From the NCBI RefSeq assembly GCF_019753045.1, contig NZ_JAIELN010000014.1:157524-221523 (forward strand): a stretch of DNA of 64,000 nt, in the 5' to 3' direction. This document shows positions 22,788 to 30,230 of this stretch, one piece after another. This DNA comes from Hyphomicrobium sp. (GTDB lineage Bacteria; Pseudomonadota; Alphaproteobacteria; Rhizobiales; Hyphomicrobiaceae). Every line of letters begins with the position of its first letter. The first letter of the stretch is position 1. Position numbers and translations under genes: made by a program. Below the pieces are notes generated by a model. The model was given only the letters and a program-made list of their open reading frames with translations. It had not been told where the DNA came from and did not search any database.

Positions 22788-23246
22788 ATGCTTGACCATC
22801 AGGAAGTAAAGCGGCCTACGCAACTTGTTTCACGTGAAATGTCGCCGGAAGGCCGTTCAGAACGCTTCAAACCGTCGCCGAAGGCCAAAAAAATCTATGA
22901 TTTTCATGTGCCTAGCGCTCCGGCGTTCATTGCCGAGATGCGGCCGCCGCAGACCGGCAAGGACCAGCGCATCGAGTTCATTTTTGGCGCCTCGGCGCGT
23001 GTTTTCGGGATATCACGGGCTGAGATCTTCTACGGCTCGACAGCGGTCGGCCGACGGGCGCGACAGGTTGCCTGCCTATTGACCTACGTCTGGGCCGAAA
23101 TCCCGCTCCCTGACCTCGCCCTGGCCTTGGGCTGCGATCTGTCGACGATCTCGTTGTCGAACGTCAAGCTGCGCGACGAGTTGCAAACCTCGAGCCGCAT
23201 CCTGCCGCTGACGATGGACGCCATCGCCGCCGAGCTCGGAGGCTGA
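22788..23246 (+). CDS. DnaA domain IV-like DNA-binding protein
   Basis: 152 aa. Residues about 60-135 follow DnaA domain IV: ASARVFGISRAEIFYGSTA, RRARQVACLLTYVWAEIPLP, DLALALGCDLSTISLSNVKL. Domain IV binds DnaA boxes; here it occurs without the AAA+ domain. It could recruit or compete with host DnaA at an origin, as SeqA/DnaA-like decoys do. A parS-like palindrome lies in the 5' part of the gene (22826-22841). Confidence 0.65.
   Translation: MLDHQEVKRPTQLVSREMSPEGRSERFKPSPKAKKIYDFHVPSAPAFIAEMRPPQTGKDQRIEFIFGASARVFGISRAEIFYGSTAVGRRARQVACLLTYVWAEIPLPDLALALGCDLSTISLSNVKLRDELQTSSRILPLTMDAIAAELGG
22826..22841. other. parS-like palindrome
   Basis: TGTTTCACGTGAAATG differs from the chromosomal ParB site TGTTTCACGTGAAACA only in the last two bases. 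It lies inside the DnaA-IV-like gene, where it encodes LVSREM, so chance is possible. Host ParB would be expected to recognise such a site. Confidence 0.45.
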
Positions 23247-23248
23247 CG

Positions 23249-24172
23249 ATGGAGTTTCGCGACAAGGCGCAAGCTTATCTGCAACTCGGCTGGGCGGTCT
23301 TTCCAGTGCACTCGCTCGTCTTCGAGACGGACATGCGGACGGGCGAGGTTATTCCGCGCTGCACATGCGGCTGGGACGAGTGCCCGCGTCCGGGCAAGCA
23401 TCCGCGCATTCCGAAAAAGCTCGGCGGCAACGGGGTGCTCGATGCGACCACCAACTCCGATCAGATCGACGCCTGGTCGGAGAGCTATCCCGACGCCAAT
23501 CTCGCGGTAGCGACCGGCAGGCCGTCCGGCGTCATCGCCGTCGACATCGACGGCGCCGAAGGCGAGAATACCATCTCGGTGCTTGCCGCCAACAACTACC
23601 GCCTGCCGCAGACCGTCGAAGCCCGCTCGGGCTCGGGCGGTCGCCACCTCTACTACAAGTGGGCGCCGGGCATTAAAACCGTGGCGTCCGTCATCGGCCC
23701 CAAGGTCGACCTGCGCGGCGATGGCGGCCAGTGCGTGCTGCCGCCGTCGATGCACAAGTCCGGCAACGCCTACACCTGGATCCGGCCCCCAGAGACGACC
23801 TTCATGCCGCCGATGCCGATGTGGATCATCCGCCGCTTGAAGGAGGTCGAGCTCGCCAAGCAGGGTCTGAAGTACGAGGAGTATGCCGCCGATCGTCCGA
23901 AGCGCCTTGGCCGGCCGGCGATCGAGCGCATCATGGACCGAGCCCGCATCGTCGCGGCGCTGTCGCCGGAGTGCGGCCACCGCAACCACACGCTCAATCA
24001 GCAGGCCTTCATTGCTTTCCGCATCGCCGATGAGGGCCACATCCCCGACAGCGAGGTCGAGCACCACATGCTCGCCGCCGCGCGCGCCTGTGGCCTGACC
24101 CCAGGCGAAGCCCGTCCGACCATTCTCTCGGCGCGTCGCTCGGCGCGCTCGAAGCCCGCCATGTCGCGATAA
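23249..24172 (+). CDS. Prim-pol (bifunctional DNA primase/polymerase)
   Basis: 307 aa. The prim-pol N-terminal fold is clear: YLQLGWAVFPVHSL, a Cys/His cluster (CTCGWDECPRPGKHPR), VIAVDIDG with D99 and D101, and GSGGRHLYYKW (around 128-138). It makes primers and may extend them at the phage fork. The protein ends without the usual D5 helicase half; DnaB supplies that role. Starts three bases after the previous stop. Confidence 0.9.
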   Translation: MEFRDKAQAYLQLGWAVFPVHSLVFETDMRTGEVIPRCTCGWDECPRPGKHPRIPKKLGGNGVLDATTNSDQIDAWSESYPDANLAVATGRPSGVIAVDIDGAEGENTISVLAANNYRLPQTVEARSGSGGRHLYYKWAPGIKTVASVIGPKVDLRGDGGQCVLPPSMHKSGNAYTWIRPPETTFMPPMPMWIIRRLKEVELAKQGLKYEEYAADRPKRLGRPAIERIMDRARIVAALSPECGHRNHTLNQQAFIAFRIADEGHIPDSEVEHHMLAAARACGLTPGEARPTILSARRSARSKPAMSR

Positions 24173-24241
24173 TGCGTCCGCGTAATCAGTCAGTGCTCGT
24201 AGCGTTCAGTCAGGGTCGAAAACCAATGAAGGAAGCACGAG

Positions 24242-24484
24242 ATGACGAGCCGCGAGGGGCTAGCTGAATGGCCGCTGCGAACATCGCACAGGAACGAGAA
24301 GAAGCTGATCCAGGTGGTCTACCTGGTGCCGGAGGTGATGGAGTTTTCCCGCCAGGGTCTCGTCACCGAGATCTACGACTACGGCGACCCGCAACATCGC
24401 GCCATGATCGAGCGGGCGACGAAGAAACTTGGCTATGAGGTGATCTCGGTCACCAACTATGATGGAAAGACGTCGCCACGATGA
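24242..24484 (+). CDS. Hypothetical small protein
   Basis: 80 aa; ATG at 24242 following GCACGAG. Beta-rich core KLIQVVYLVPEVMEFSRQG, then KKLGYEVISVTNYDG. Overlaps the nuclease start (ATGA). Function unknown. Confidence 0.6.
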   Translation: MTSREGLAEWPLRTSHRNEKKLIQVVYLVPEVMEFSRQGLVTEIYDYGDPQHRAMIERATKKLGYEVISVTNYDGKTSPR

Positions 24485-24930
24485 GGTTTCGCACACGCAA
24501 GCTCACCAAGGCGCCGAAGGTGCCGCTGCCAAAGCTCACCGAGGCGCAGATCCAGAAGACGCTGCTCGATCATTTGCACCATCGCGCCAAGCCGGGTGTC
24601 GTCTACTGGCATACGCCGAACGGCGGCGTTCGCGATCGCATCACCGGCCGCCAATTGAAGGATCAGGGCGTCGTCTCCGGCGTTCCTGATCTTCTCCTCT
24701 TCTTTCGAGGCCAGCTCTATGGCCTCGAGCTCAAGACCGAGAAGGGGCGCTTGCAGCCGACGCAAGTAAAATTCCAGGCCGCTCTTGCAAAACAGGGTGC
24801 GATCCTCGCCACCGCCTACGGTCTCGATGAGGCACTGAAGATCCTGTTGGGCTGGGGCGTTCTGGTCACGGCGGCGATGTTTGAAGCGTTGGCAGCAAAA
24901 AACTTCGAGTCGGAAGTCAAGCAGGGCTAG
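24481..24930 (+). CDS. VRR-NUC domain nuclease
   Basis: 149 aa. VYWHTPNGGVRDRITG, SGVPDLLLFFRG (PD, 69-70) and YGLELKTEKGRLQPTQ (E-x-K at 83-85) form the VRR-NUC PD-(D/E)XK core. Related phage enzymes cut branched or Holliday-junction DNA. In the replication operon it probably resolves recombination or packaging intermediates. Its stop codon lies within an operator dyad. Confidence 0.88.
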   Translation: MRFRTRKLTKAPKVPLPKLTEAQIQKTLLDHLHHRAKPGVVYWHTPNGGVRDRITGRQLKDQGVVSGVPDLLLFFRGQLYGLELKTEKGRLQPTQVKFQAALAKQGAILATAYGLDEALKILLGWGVLVTAAMFEALAAKNFESEVKQG

Positions 24931-24935
24931 ACTTT
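24913..24935. promoter_or_regulatory. Phage operator copy (dyad)
   Basis: GAAGTCAAG, spacer CAGGG, CTAGACTTT. It overlaps the end of the VRR-NUC gene and lies 28 bp upstream of the next plus-strand gene, separating the replication operon from the genes at 25-27 kb. Confidence 0.75.
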
Positions 24936-24962
24936 AGTCGCGAACAAACTTAGCGACGAGGG

Positions 24963-25274
24963 ATGGATCGCGCTGGCAACATTCCGAACCTTGAGCCTTT
25001 CGATCGCCTGAAGGCGGCGATTGATGCGCAATTGTCGGGAGCGGCGTTGCAAGGCAGGGCAACCACAAAGGCCGGCTGTCCGGCGCAAAACTTCTTTCCC
25101 TTCTTTTTAGGCTGCATCGCCAGAACCGATCCAGAAGCCGCACGCGGCATCATTTCAATCTTTGAGATGGCGCTGCTCGATCATGCCGAAGACCTGCATT
25201 TGATGGCGAAGTACGGCTCCTTCAGATCGGTCAATCCGGTGAGTAAGAAGGCGGGCAACACCCGTCGAACCTAA
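24963..25274 (+). CDS. Hypothetical protein
   Basis: 103 aa. A Cys/Phe patch (GCPAQNFFPFFLGCIARTD) and a C-terminal basic tail. First gene after the operator at 24913-24935. No family recognised. Confidence 0.5.
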   Translation: MDRAGNIPNLEPFDRLKAAIDAQLSGAALQGRATTKAGCPAQNFFPFFLGCIARTDPEAARGIISIFEMALLDHAEDLHLMAKYGSFRSVNPVSKKAGNTRRT

Positions 25275-25344
25275 GCGTCCCAGTTGGTTCCCCAGTCGGT
25301 AACAGTCCCGTTTTGTCCGCCGCAAGATAGTCGGGGAACTCATC

Positions 25345-25524
25345 ATGCTTAGCGATACGACACTCTCGCCTGTCCAGCGTGCTCTCCTGGCGCCACCTAT
25401 GACCGCCAATGAGGTGCAGGAAATGCGCAAGCTGCGCCGCAAGGGCTGGACCATCACCTCGCTCGAGAAGCGCTATAGCCGAACGCCGGCCGAGGTCAAG
25501 AACGCGCTCGGCCCCGATTTCTAA
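25345..25524 (+). CDS. Small HTH-like protein
   Basis: 59 aa; ATG at 25345 follows GGGGAACTC. The core MTANEVQEMRKLRRKGWTI followed by a short helix SLEKRYSRTPAEVKNAL reads as a resolvase/SANT-like helix-turn-helix. Could be a small DNA-binding regulator; evidence is the pattern alone. Confidence 0.6.
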   Translation: MLSDTTLSPVQRALLAPPMTANEVQEMRKLRRKGWTITSLEKRYSRTPAEVKNALGPDF

Positions 25525-25594
25525 AGCCTGAACCAAAAAGTCGTCGCGAATGCTTCGCGCAGAGGGATGCCTCCGCGCGTTTGGAGGGACCTTT

Positions 25595-26539
25595 ATGTCT
25601 ATCGTCAACGAGATCAGTTCCGGCACCGAACGCAAATATCGCCAGCAGTGGCGCCTGTGGCAGGAGTTCGCCGAAGTATCTGGTATCGCCCCGCTGCCGG
25701 CGGAGCCCAAGATGGTTGCGAAGTTCCTGAGCGATCGCGCCGAAGCGGGACAGGCGCAGTCAACGCTGCGCGTCGTGCTCGGCGCCATCAAGGCCATGCA
25801 TGATGCGCAAGGCCTGTCGTTTGACTCCAAGGACGCAGCCATCGTTGCGGTGATGGCGCGCAATTTCGAAGCGCCGGTCCCGCGCGCCAACTACGCGCTG
25901 CCGTCACAGGACTGGCTGATCGCCAATTTCGTCACCATCGAGGATGTCGAGTGGCGGGTGCTACGCGCCCTGCAGACGATCCGTGCCGCCCCCGATCCCG
26001 ATGCCAAGTTTCGCGGTGGTCTACGCGCCGTCTGGCCGAGCTTCACGCAGGATTGGACGGATCTTGCCTGGAACTGGAATTCCCGCGATGAGCGCACCGA
26101 CATGGAAAAGCGCGCCACGCAGTTTCGCGCGACACCGCGCGACAATTCCGATTGCCTGACAGCGCTCGAGTGGCTGAGAGGCGTGCCGGTCTTCGTCAAC
26201 GACGGCCTCGAGCGGCCGCAGCCGCGCATTCTATCCTACAGAGATCCGTTGACAAAAAAGCAAATCCAGCTGCTCGGCTGGATGGCCTCAGGCTATGGTC
26301 CGAGCTTCATCGCGTCGCGTTTGAACATTTCCAAGCAAGCCGTCCACCGTCGCTATAAAGACGTCATCCTCCAGGTCTTCAATGCCGCAATCCAGCACGC
26401 ACTCGAAGCCGCCCGTCGCGCCGCCCGGCGATCGGAGATCTCGGGGCCGTCCCTCAAAGACGACCTCGACACATATAACGCAAAAGCGCATGAAGGAGGC
26501 GGAGCAGACCGGGGAGAAGAAGGGCCTATTCGCCTTTAG
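25595..26539 (+). CDS. Recombinase-like N-domain fused to an HTH, no catalytic domain
   Basis: 314 aa; start at 25595 follows TTTGGAGGG. Residues about 1-75 look like the SAM-like core-binding domain of tyrosine recombinases (SGTERKYRQQWRLWQEFAE, KMVAKFLSDRAEAGQAQSTL). No Arg-His-x-x-Arg-Tyr catalytic set follows. Instead a LuxR-like HTH occurs at about 210-255 (LTKKQIQLLGWMASGYGPSF, NISKQAVHRRYKDV). Probably a transcription factor built from an integrase part rather than an integrase. Confidence 0.65.
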   Translation: MSIVNEISSGTERKYRQQWRLWQEFAEVSGIAPLPAEPKMVAKFLSDRAEAGQAQSTLRVVLGAIKAMHDAQGLSFDSKDAAIVAVMARNFEAPVPRANYALPSQDWLIANFVTIEDVEWRVLRALQTIRAAPDPDAKFRGGLRAVWPSFTQDWTDLAWNWNSRDERTDMEKRATQFRATPRDNSDCLTALEWLRGVPVFVNDGLERPQPRILSYRDPLTKKQIQLLGWMASGYGPSFIASRLNISKQAVHRRYKDVILQVFNAAIQHALEAARRAARRSEISGPSLKDDLDTYNAKAHEGGGADRGEEGPIRL

Positions 26540-26975
26540 GGCCCTCTTCATTGCCGGTCCCGTCGAAGGACCCGTGCGCATCGGTGTCTCGAAAGCGCCG
26601 GAGGATCAGCTTCGGCTGATGAACCGCCATTGCCTGCTCACCTCGCACTTGGGCTTTGAGGGCTGGTCGACATCGAGCGGGCCGCCGCAGCGCGTGTTGC
26701 ATGCCATGCTCGATGTTGCTCGCCGGCAGGGTCTTCTACATCCCGATCCCGAGAAGGCCGACACCATCATGGTGCCGATGGCGTCGGCGATCGAGACGGC
26801 GCTGAAGATCGCCAAGCGCTGCGGCGTCCAATTCATGACGGAAGCCGACAAGACGCAGGCGATCGCCGCCGTTGTCGACGATCTCTTCGATGAGGTCGGC
26901 AGCATTTTTGCCGGTGAACAGAAGCCGAAGCGCAATGGCAATTCCCGCGCCTTCAATCCCGGCCGCTTCAAGTAA
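26490..26975 (+). CDS. GIY-YIG/T5orf172-like protein
   Basis: 161 aa from the ATG at 26490, overlapping the previous gene by 50 bp. FAFRALFIAGPVEGPVRIGV then KAPEDQLRLMN resembles the beta-hairpin and helix of T5orf172/MUG113 domains, a GIY-YIG-related nuclease-like fold. The C-terminus is basic. Catalytic residues are not clearly present, so activity is uncertain. Last gene before the terminator. Confidence 0.5.
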   Translation: MKEAEQTGEKKGLFAFRALFIAGPVEGPVRIGVSKAPEDQLRLMNRHCLLTSHLGFEGWSTSSGPPQRVLHAMLDVARRQGLLHPDPEKADTIMVPMASAIETALKIAKRCGVQFMTEADKTQAIAAVVDDLFDEVGSIFAGEQKPKRNGNSRAFNPGRFK

Positions 26976-26997
26976 GTCGCACCGAAAAGCGCGCAAG

Positions 26998-27034
26998 AAA
27001 AAAGCGCCGAGGAGCGGGGTCCTGGCGCTTTTTA
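26998..27034. terminator. Bidirectional rho-independent terminator
   Basis: AAAAAGCGCC and GGCGCTTTTT pair perfectly (26999-27008 with 27024-27033), and the interior AGGA/TCCT extends the stem. The T-run serves the rightward operon and the A-run serves leftward transcripts from the right arm. Confidence 0.85.
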
Positions 27035-27355
27035 GGGGGTCACTCAGTAAGTTTATCTCGACGCTAGCTCACCGACTCGGTACGCGACGCAATACAAACG
27101 ACGGGCCTTCGCGAGAGCTGCCGGCGGATTACGCGACACAAAAGTCGCCGGCGAAACTCGGAGCCGAAAGGTCCTGATACGCAAACTGATACGCTACGCC
27201 ACTCACTGTACGCACACACGATACGCACGGGATGCCACTCACTCTTTATGCATCCCGCTCACTCTCACGGGGGGTGTCTGAAAAACAGCCTACCCCGGGA
27301 TCGGTTCCAAATCAGGGTCAAAAAAAGTAAATCTCGTGAAACCATTGCGGCGATT
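27035..27355. other. Gene-free convergent region with short repeats
   Basis: 321 bp between convergent units. It holds several copies of GATACGC/TACGC and CACTCACT, an inverted repeat CCGGCG/CGCCGG around 27121-27150, GGGATGC/GCATCCC (27230-27257) and a G/C hairpin GGGGT...ACCCC near 27269-27296. No gene seen. The CACTCACT spacing might mark protein-binding or a site-specific recombination sequence; unproven. Confidence 0.5.
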
Positions 27356-27541
27356 TCAGCCTGGCCGCAAGGCGATGGCCCTATACATCAGCGCGAGACG
27401 AACCGCTTCGACCTCGTCCTCTGGATCATCGAAGAGCTCGTCGTTGACGGCTTTTTTCAGCGCTTGCGCGGTGATGGCGGCCCCGCGCCGGCTCAGATCA
27501 AAGCGCGGCGTTGGGTCGAAGGGGACTGGATTTCCGATCAT
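27356..27541 (-). CDS. Hypothetical small protein
   Basis: 61 aa; ATG at 27541 overlaps the upstream stop. Core LSRRGAAITAQALKKAVNDE and a C-terminal helix with an acidic face. Last gene of the leftward right arm, ending at the convergent terminator region. Unknown function. Confidence 0.55.
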   Translation of the reverse strand: MIGNPVPFDPTPRFDLSRRGAAITAQALKKAVNDELFDDPEDEVEAVRLALMYRAIALRPG

Positions 27542-27744
27542 TGGGCTCTCCTCTTTTCGTCTGCGATAACATCGTCTAGGAACCGCTTGCACAGCGCGCA
27601 GTATCGGTTCTTGATATCCTCAGGGTGAAAGCTTCGCACTCGGCATGGGTAGAACGTGATGGCGTCGCCGTAGACGTCGTAACCGTGCCTCGGGGCAGCC
27701 ATACAGGCGTCCTTGTCCTTTGGTCCTGGCGTGCCGTAACTCAT
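27538..27744 (-). CDS. Hypothetical Cys-containing small protein
   Basis: 68 aa, overlapping both neighbours by four bases. Contains YCALCKRFLDDVI (CxxC) and GYDVYGDAITFYPCRVRSFH, which together could coordinate a metal. No family recognised. Confidence 0.6.
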   Translation of the reverse strand: MSYGTPGPKDKDACMAAPRHGYDVYGDAITFYPCRVRSFHPEDIKNRYCALCKRFLDDVIADEKRRAQ

Positions 27745-28223
27745 GTCTCTGACCCTTCGTCATTGAGTTTGTCGATCGCGGCGAACGCCTCTTCGGCGGC
27801 ATCCTTGATTTCATCTATGCGCTCGGTGATCTCGCTTTCCTCAAAGCCGCAGAACGTCATCTCGTAGAGAATGTTGGCGATGATCTCGGCGTCGCTGAGC
27901 TCCAGCGGCGGCTCGACATGGACATCCATCATCAACCACTCCGCCCACGGCTCGAACTCGATCGCATAGTGCAGCGCGTCGCCGGGACGGACGCCATAGA
28001 CATCGACTGTCGGCAGCGGCGGCTCATCGAGCGAGAAGGTACGGGCGAGGCGGCAGCCCATCACCGTCGGCTTCGGTGTCATCGCTCTCAGTCGCGCGAT
28101 CGTCTCGCGGTACTCCTCGCCATCCTGCTTATCGTAGAGCTCGCCCAGAGCCGTAACGATCGCCTCGGCATCGACGCCGGCGAGGATCGAGGCAACCGTG
28201 CGCACAGTGATCGCTTCAACCAT
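27741..28223 (-). CDS. Hypothetical acidic protein (possibly DUF6557)
   Basis: 160 aa. The C-terminus LELSDAEIIANILYEMTFCG, then FEESEITERIDEIKDAA, recalls the small DUF6557 family (MTF.GF..EEI pattern); the N-terminus has an unrelated helical segment. Acidic throughout. Family assignment is from memory of a short pattern and is low confidence; the reading frame is solid. Confidence 0.6.
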   Translation of the reverse strand: MVEAITVRTVASILAGVDAEAIVTALGELYDKQDGEEYRETIARLRAMTPKPTVMGCRLARTFSLDEPPLPTVDVYGVRPGDALHYAIEFEPWAEWLMMDVHVEPPLELSDAEIIANILYEMTFCGFEESEITERIDEIKDAAEEAFAAIDKLNDEGSET

Positions 28224-28605
28224 GGACTGGACTGCCCTTGATGCCGAGGATTTCAGCCGCCTTTTCCATCGCCCGCGCCGTTGGCAAATGCGAGCGGATC
28301 GGCGCTATGCCCTGATTGAGCAGGGCGGCCGAGACGACGTTCGCCACCCATTCGATCTCGAGTTCGGCGCAGCGGAGCGCCCAATAATTTCCGTCCCGGC
28401 TCTTGCGCGCCTCGTGCGTCTGGTAAGTGGCGGCATCGAGCAACTTGCCGAGGTCGTCCGGATTGTTGGCCTTGAGGCAGCGCTCGAAACCATCGAGCGC
28501 GCCCTTGAGCTTCAGGGCGTCCTTTGGCGCCTTGTAGTCCCGGCGCGCCGCTGTCATGCCGTCGGCGCAGATGCGGGCGACAAAGGCGTGGAAGTTCATC
28601 GTCAT
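28216..28605 (-). CDS. Hypothetical helical protein
   Basis: 129 aa; ATG at 28605 overlapping the next upstream stop. Helical (ALDGFERCLKANNPDDLGKL, ALRCAELEIEWVANVVSAAL). No motif recognised; in a chain of overlapping genes from 29140 to 27356. Confidence 0.55.
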   Translation of the reverse strand: MTMNFHAFVARICADGMTAARRDYKAPKDALKLKGALDGFERCLKANNPDDLGKLLDAATYQTHEARKSRDGNYWALRCAELEIEWVANVVSAALLNQGIAPIRSHLPTARAMEKAAEILGIKGSPVHG

Positions 28606-28814
28606 GTCATCTCTCCGTCGATCTCAACGAGATCGTGCTCGCCGTCCGGCTCCGCGCCGCCAGCCTCAATGCGATTGTCGGCATTGACGTCGGCGGCGAA
28701 TTCGAGCCGCAAATAGCCGAGCCGTTCATTGAGGAGTTTTTCCGCCTCGTCGGAGGTCGCCGCTTGCACGGTGAAGTGCGCGAAAAATTTGACATCGAAT
28801 GTGAAGGCGCTCAT
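28602..28814 (-). CDS. Hypothetical small protein
   Basis: 70 aa. FDVKFFAHFTVQAATSDEAE reads as a beta strand followed by an (E/D)A-type helix, a layout common in small phage proteins that take an 'A x T x E/D A' turn; similar turns occur at 39308-39568. Function unknown. Confidence 0.6.
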   Translation of the reverse strand: MSAFTFDVKFFAHFTVQAATSDEAEKLLNERLGYLRLEFAADVNADNRIEAGGAEPDGEHDLVEIDGEMT

Positions 28815-29140
28815 GCGACGGCCTTTCTGCGGTTGTCTACTTCAAGAAAGGCCAGCACCCGAACCTGCAGATCGAGAATGCGGCGTTCGAGTTTCAGCGT
28901 CTCGAGGGGCGCCGGCGACAGCTGCTCAAGCCGTCTGATGAGAAGCTCGCTGTTGGCGACGGCATCGCGGCGGCTGACGAGCACATCGGCGAACGGCTCG
29001 AGGAAGCAGTCGCGGTCGAGGTTGGGCAAGAGGCGCTCGAGCGACCGGCGGTGGTAGCCGCGCATCAGTTCGGCCGCCTCGCGCCTGAGGTCGTTGAGGG
29101 AAGTCTCACCCGTCTTGCCCGTCGATTTGCTCATCGCCAT
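28811..29140 (-). CDS. Hypothetical protein
   Basis: 109 aa from the ATG at 29140 (SD GAGGACC). Long charged helices (LRREAAELMRGYHRRSLERL). First gene downstream of the operator at 29213-29235, so it probably opens the 29.1-27.4 kb unit. Confidence 0.6.
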   Translation of the reverse strand: MAMSKSTGKTGETSLNDLRREAAELMRGYHRRSLERLLPNLDRDCFLEPFADVLVSRRDAVANSELLIRRLEQLSPAPLETLKLERRILDLQVRVLAFLEVDNRRKAVA

Positions 29141-29212
29141 GGTCCTCATCGCTCTCAAACATCGAGATCGTACGCAAACAATCGTATCACCATGGCAGGC
29201 GACGCAACATAT

Positions 29213-29235
29213 AAAGTCTAGTTTCCCGAGACTTT
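29213..29235. promoter_or_regulatory. Phage operator copy (dyad)
   Basis: AAAGTCTAG, spacer TTTCC, CGAGACTTT, in the gap between 29140 and 29250. An ATCGTATCAC block nearby (around 29183) recurs next to the operator at 35026-35048. Confidence 0.75.
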
Positions 29236-29249
29236 ATGAACAGGACAAA

Positions 29250-29909
29250 TCAGTTCGCAAATTTCTTGCTGATGTCGATCGGCTGGAACGCTGCGAGCAG
29301 TTTTTGGCCGACCTCCTCTGGCAACGTCAGGCCCTCAGGCGGCAAGAGCTCGGTCAACAGCCCGCCGGTCTCCAAGACGTCCGGATACTTGTCGCCCTTC
29401 GCTTGGCGTTTTCCGAGCCAGTCGGCGTCGCGGGTAGCGCGATCGCCGTTCGCGTCGACAAAGAGTTCTTTCTGGATGGCGATCTTAAAGTTGCGACTGA
29501 CGCCGACGCACATCAATATCTCGACGCGATACGGGTTGTCGGCGTTGCGGATCTCAGGGTCGTAGTGCTCCTCGCGGCAGCCCCAGGCTTCGGTGATATG
29601 AACGTAGTGCGTCGAGCCATTGGCGAGCAGGATGAGCCGCGCCATCGTCAGCATCTGCATTTTTTCTTCGTTGTCTTTCCAGCGCAGCGGGATGATGACG
29701 CCCTTCTTGTCGTCGGTGCCAGGTGCAAACATGAAACCCTGCGCCTCGTCGTTGCCCTCAACGATCTTGACGGCGTTATCCATGATCTCGCGCATGAACG
29801 TCAGCAGCTCCTGACCTTCCGGTGTATCGAGCCGCTCGTCGAGCGGCGCTTCATGCTGGCGTTGGCGTATCTCATCCTTGATCTGCTCACGTACTGAGGC
29901 AATGGTCAT
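29250..29909 (-). CDS. Hypothetical protein
   Basis: 219 aa. Middle region KMQMLTMARLILLANGSTHY, then VHITEAWGCREEHYDPEI, resembles proteins of unknown function in large phages. No catalytic motif identified. Followed closely by the gene at 29916. Confidence 0.6.
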   Translation of the reverse strand: MTIASVREQIKDEIRQRQHEAPLDERLDTPEGQELLTFMREIMDNAVKIVEGNDEAQGFMFAPGTDDKKGVIIPLRWKDNEEKMQMLTMARLILLANGSTHYVHITEAWGCREEHYDPEIRNADNPYRVEILMCVGVSRNFKIAIQKELFVDANGDRATRDADWLGKRQAKGDKYPDVLETGGLLTELLPPEGLTLPEEVGQKLLAAFQPIDISKKFAN

Positions 29910-29915
29910 GTCCGG

Positions 29916-30230
29916 TCACTCCGATCGTTCCAGCTGCTTTAAAAGAGCCTTGCGGCGGGCCTCGAGGTTCCACGCCATCGTCTTCATTTTATACGGAGCC
30001 TTGCCGGATGACACGAAGGCGAGGAGCTCGGCGAGGTCGGCATTTCTGAGAAATGCGAGCGTTTGCGCCCTGAGGTTTGGCGCCGCGATCGCGGGCGTTG
30101 CCAGGAGCGACTGACCGCGACGCGCAAGGCGGCGTGCCGCCGCAATCTTGTCGGCGGTTACGGTATCGCCAAGATACGTCTCGTCAGTAACGCGGCGCTT
30201 AGGCCGCCCATCGTTCGTGTTGTCCTTCAT
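29916..30230 (-). CDS. Hypothetical basic protein
   Basis: 104 aa. Basic, Ala/Leu-rich helices (AAARRLARRGQSLLATPAIA). Its 5' end overlaps the end of the upstream large gene by 32 bp. Unknown function. Confidence 0.55.
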   Translation of the reverse strand: MKDNTNDGRPKRRVTDETYLGDTVTADKIAAARRLARRGQSLLATPAIAAPNLRAQTLAFLRNADLAELLAFVSSGKAPYKMKTMAWNLEARRKALLKQLERSE

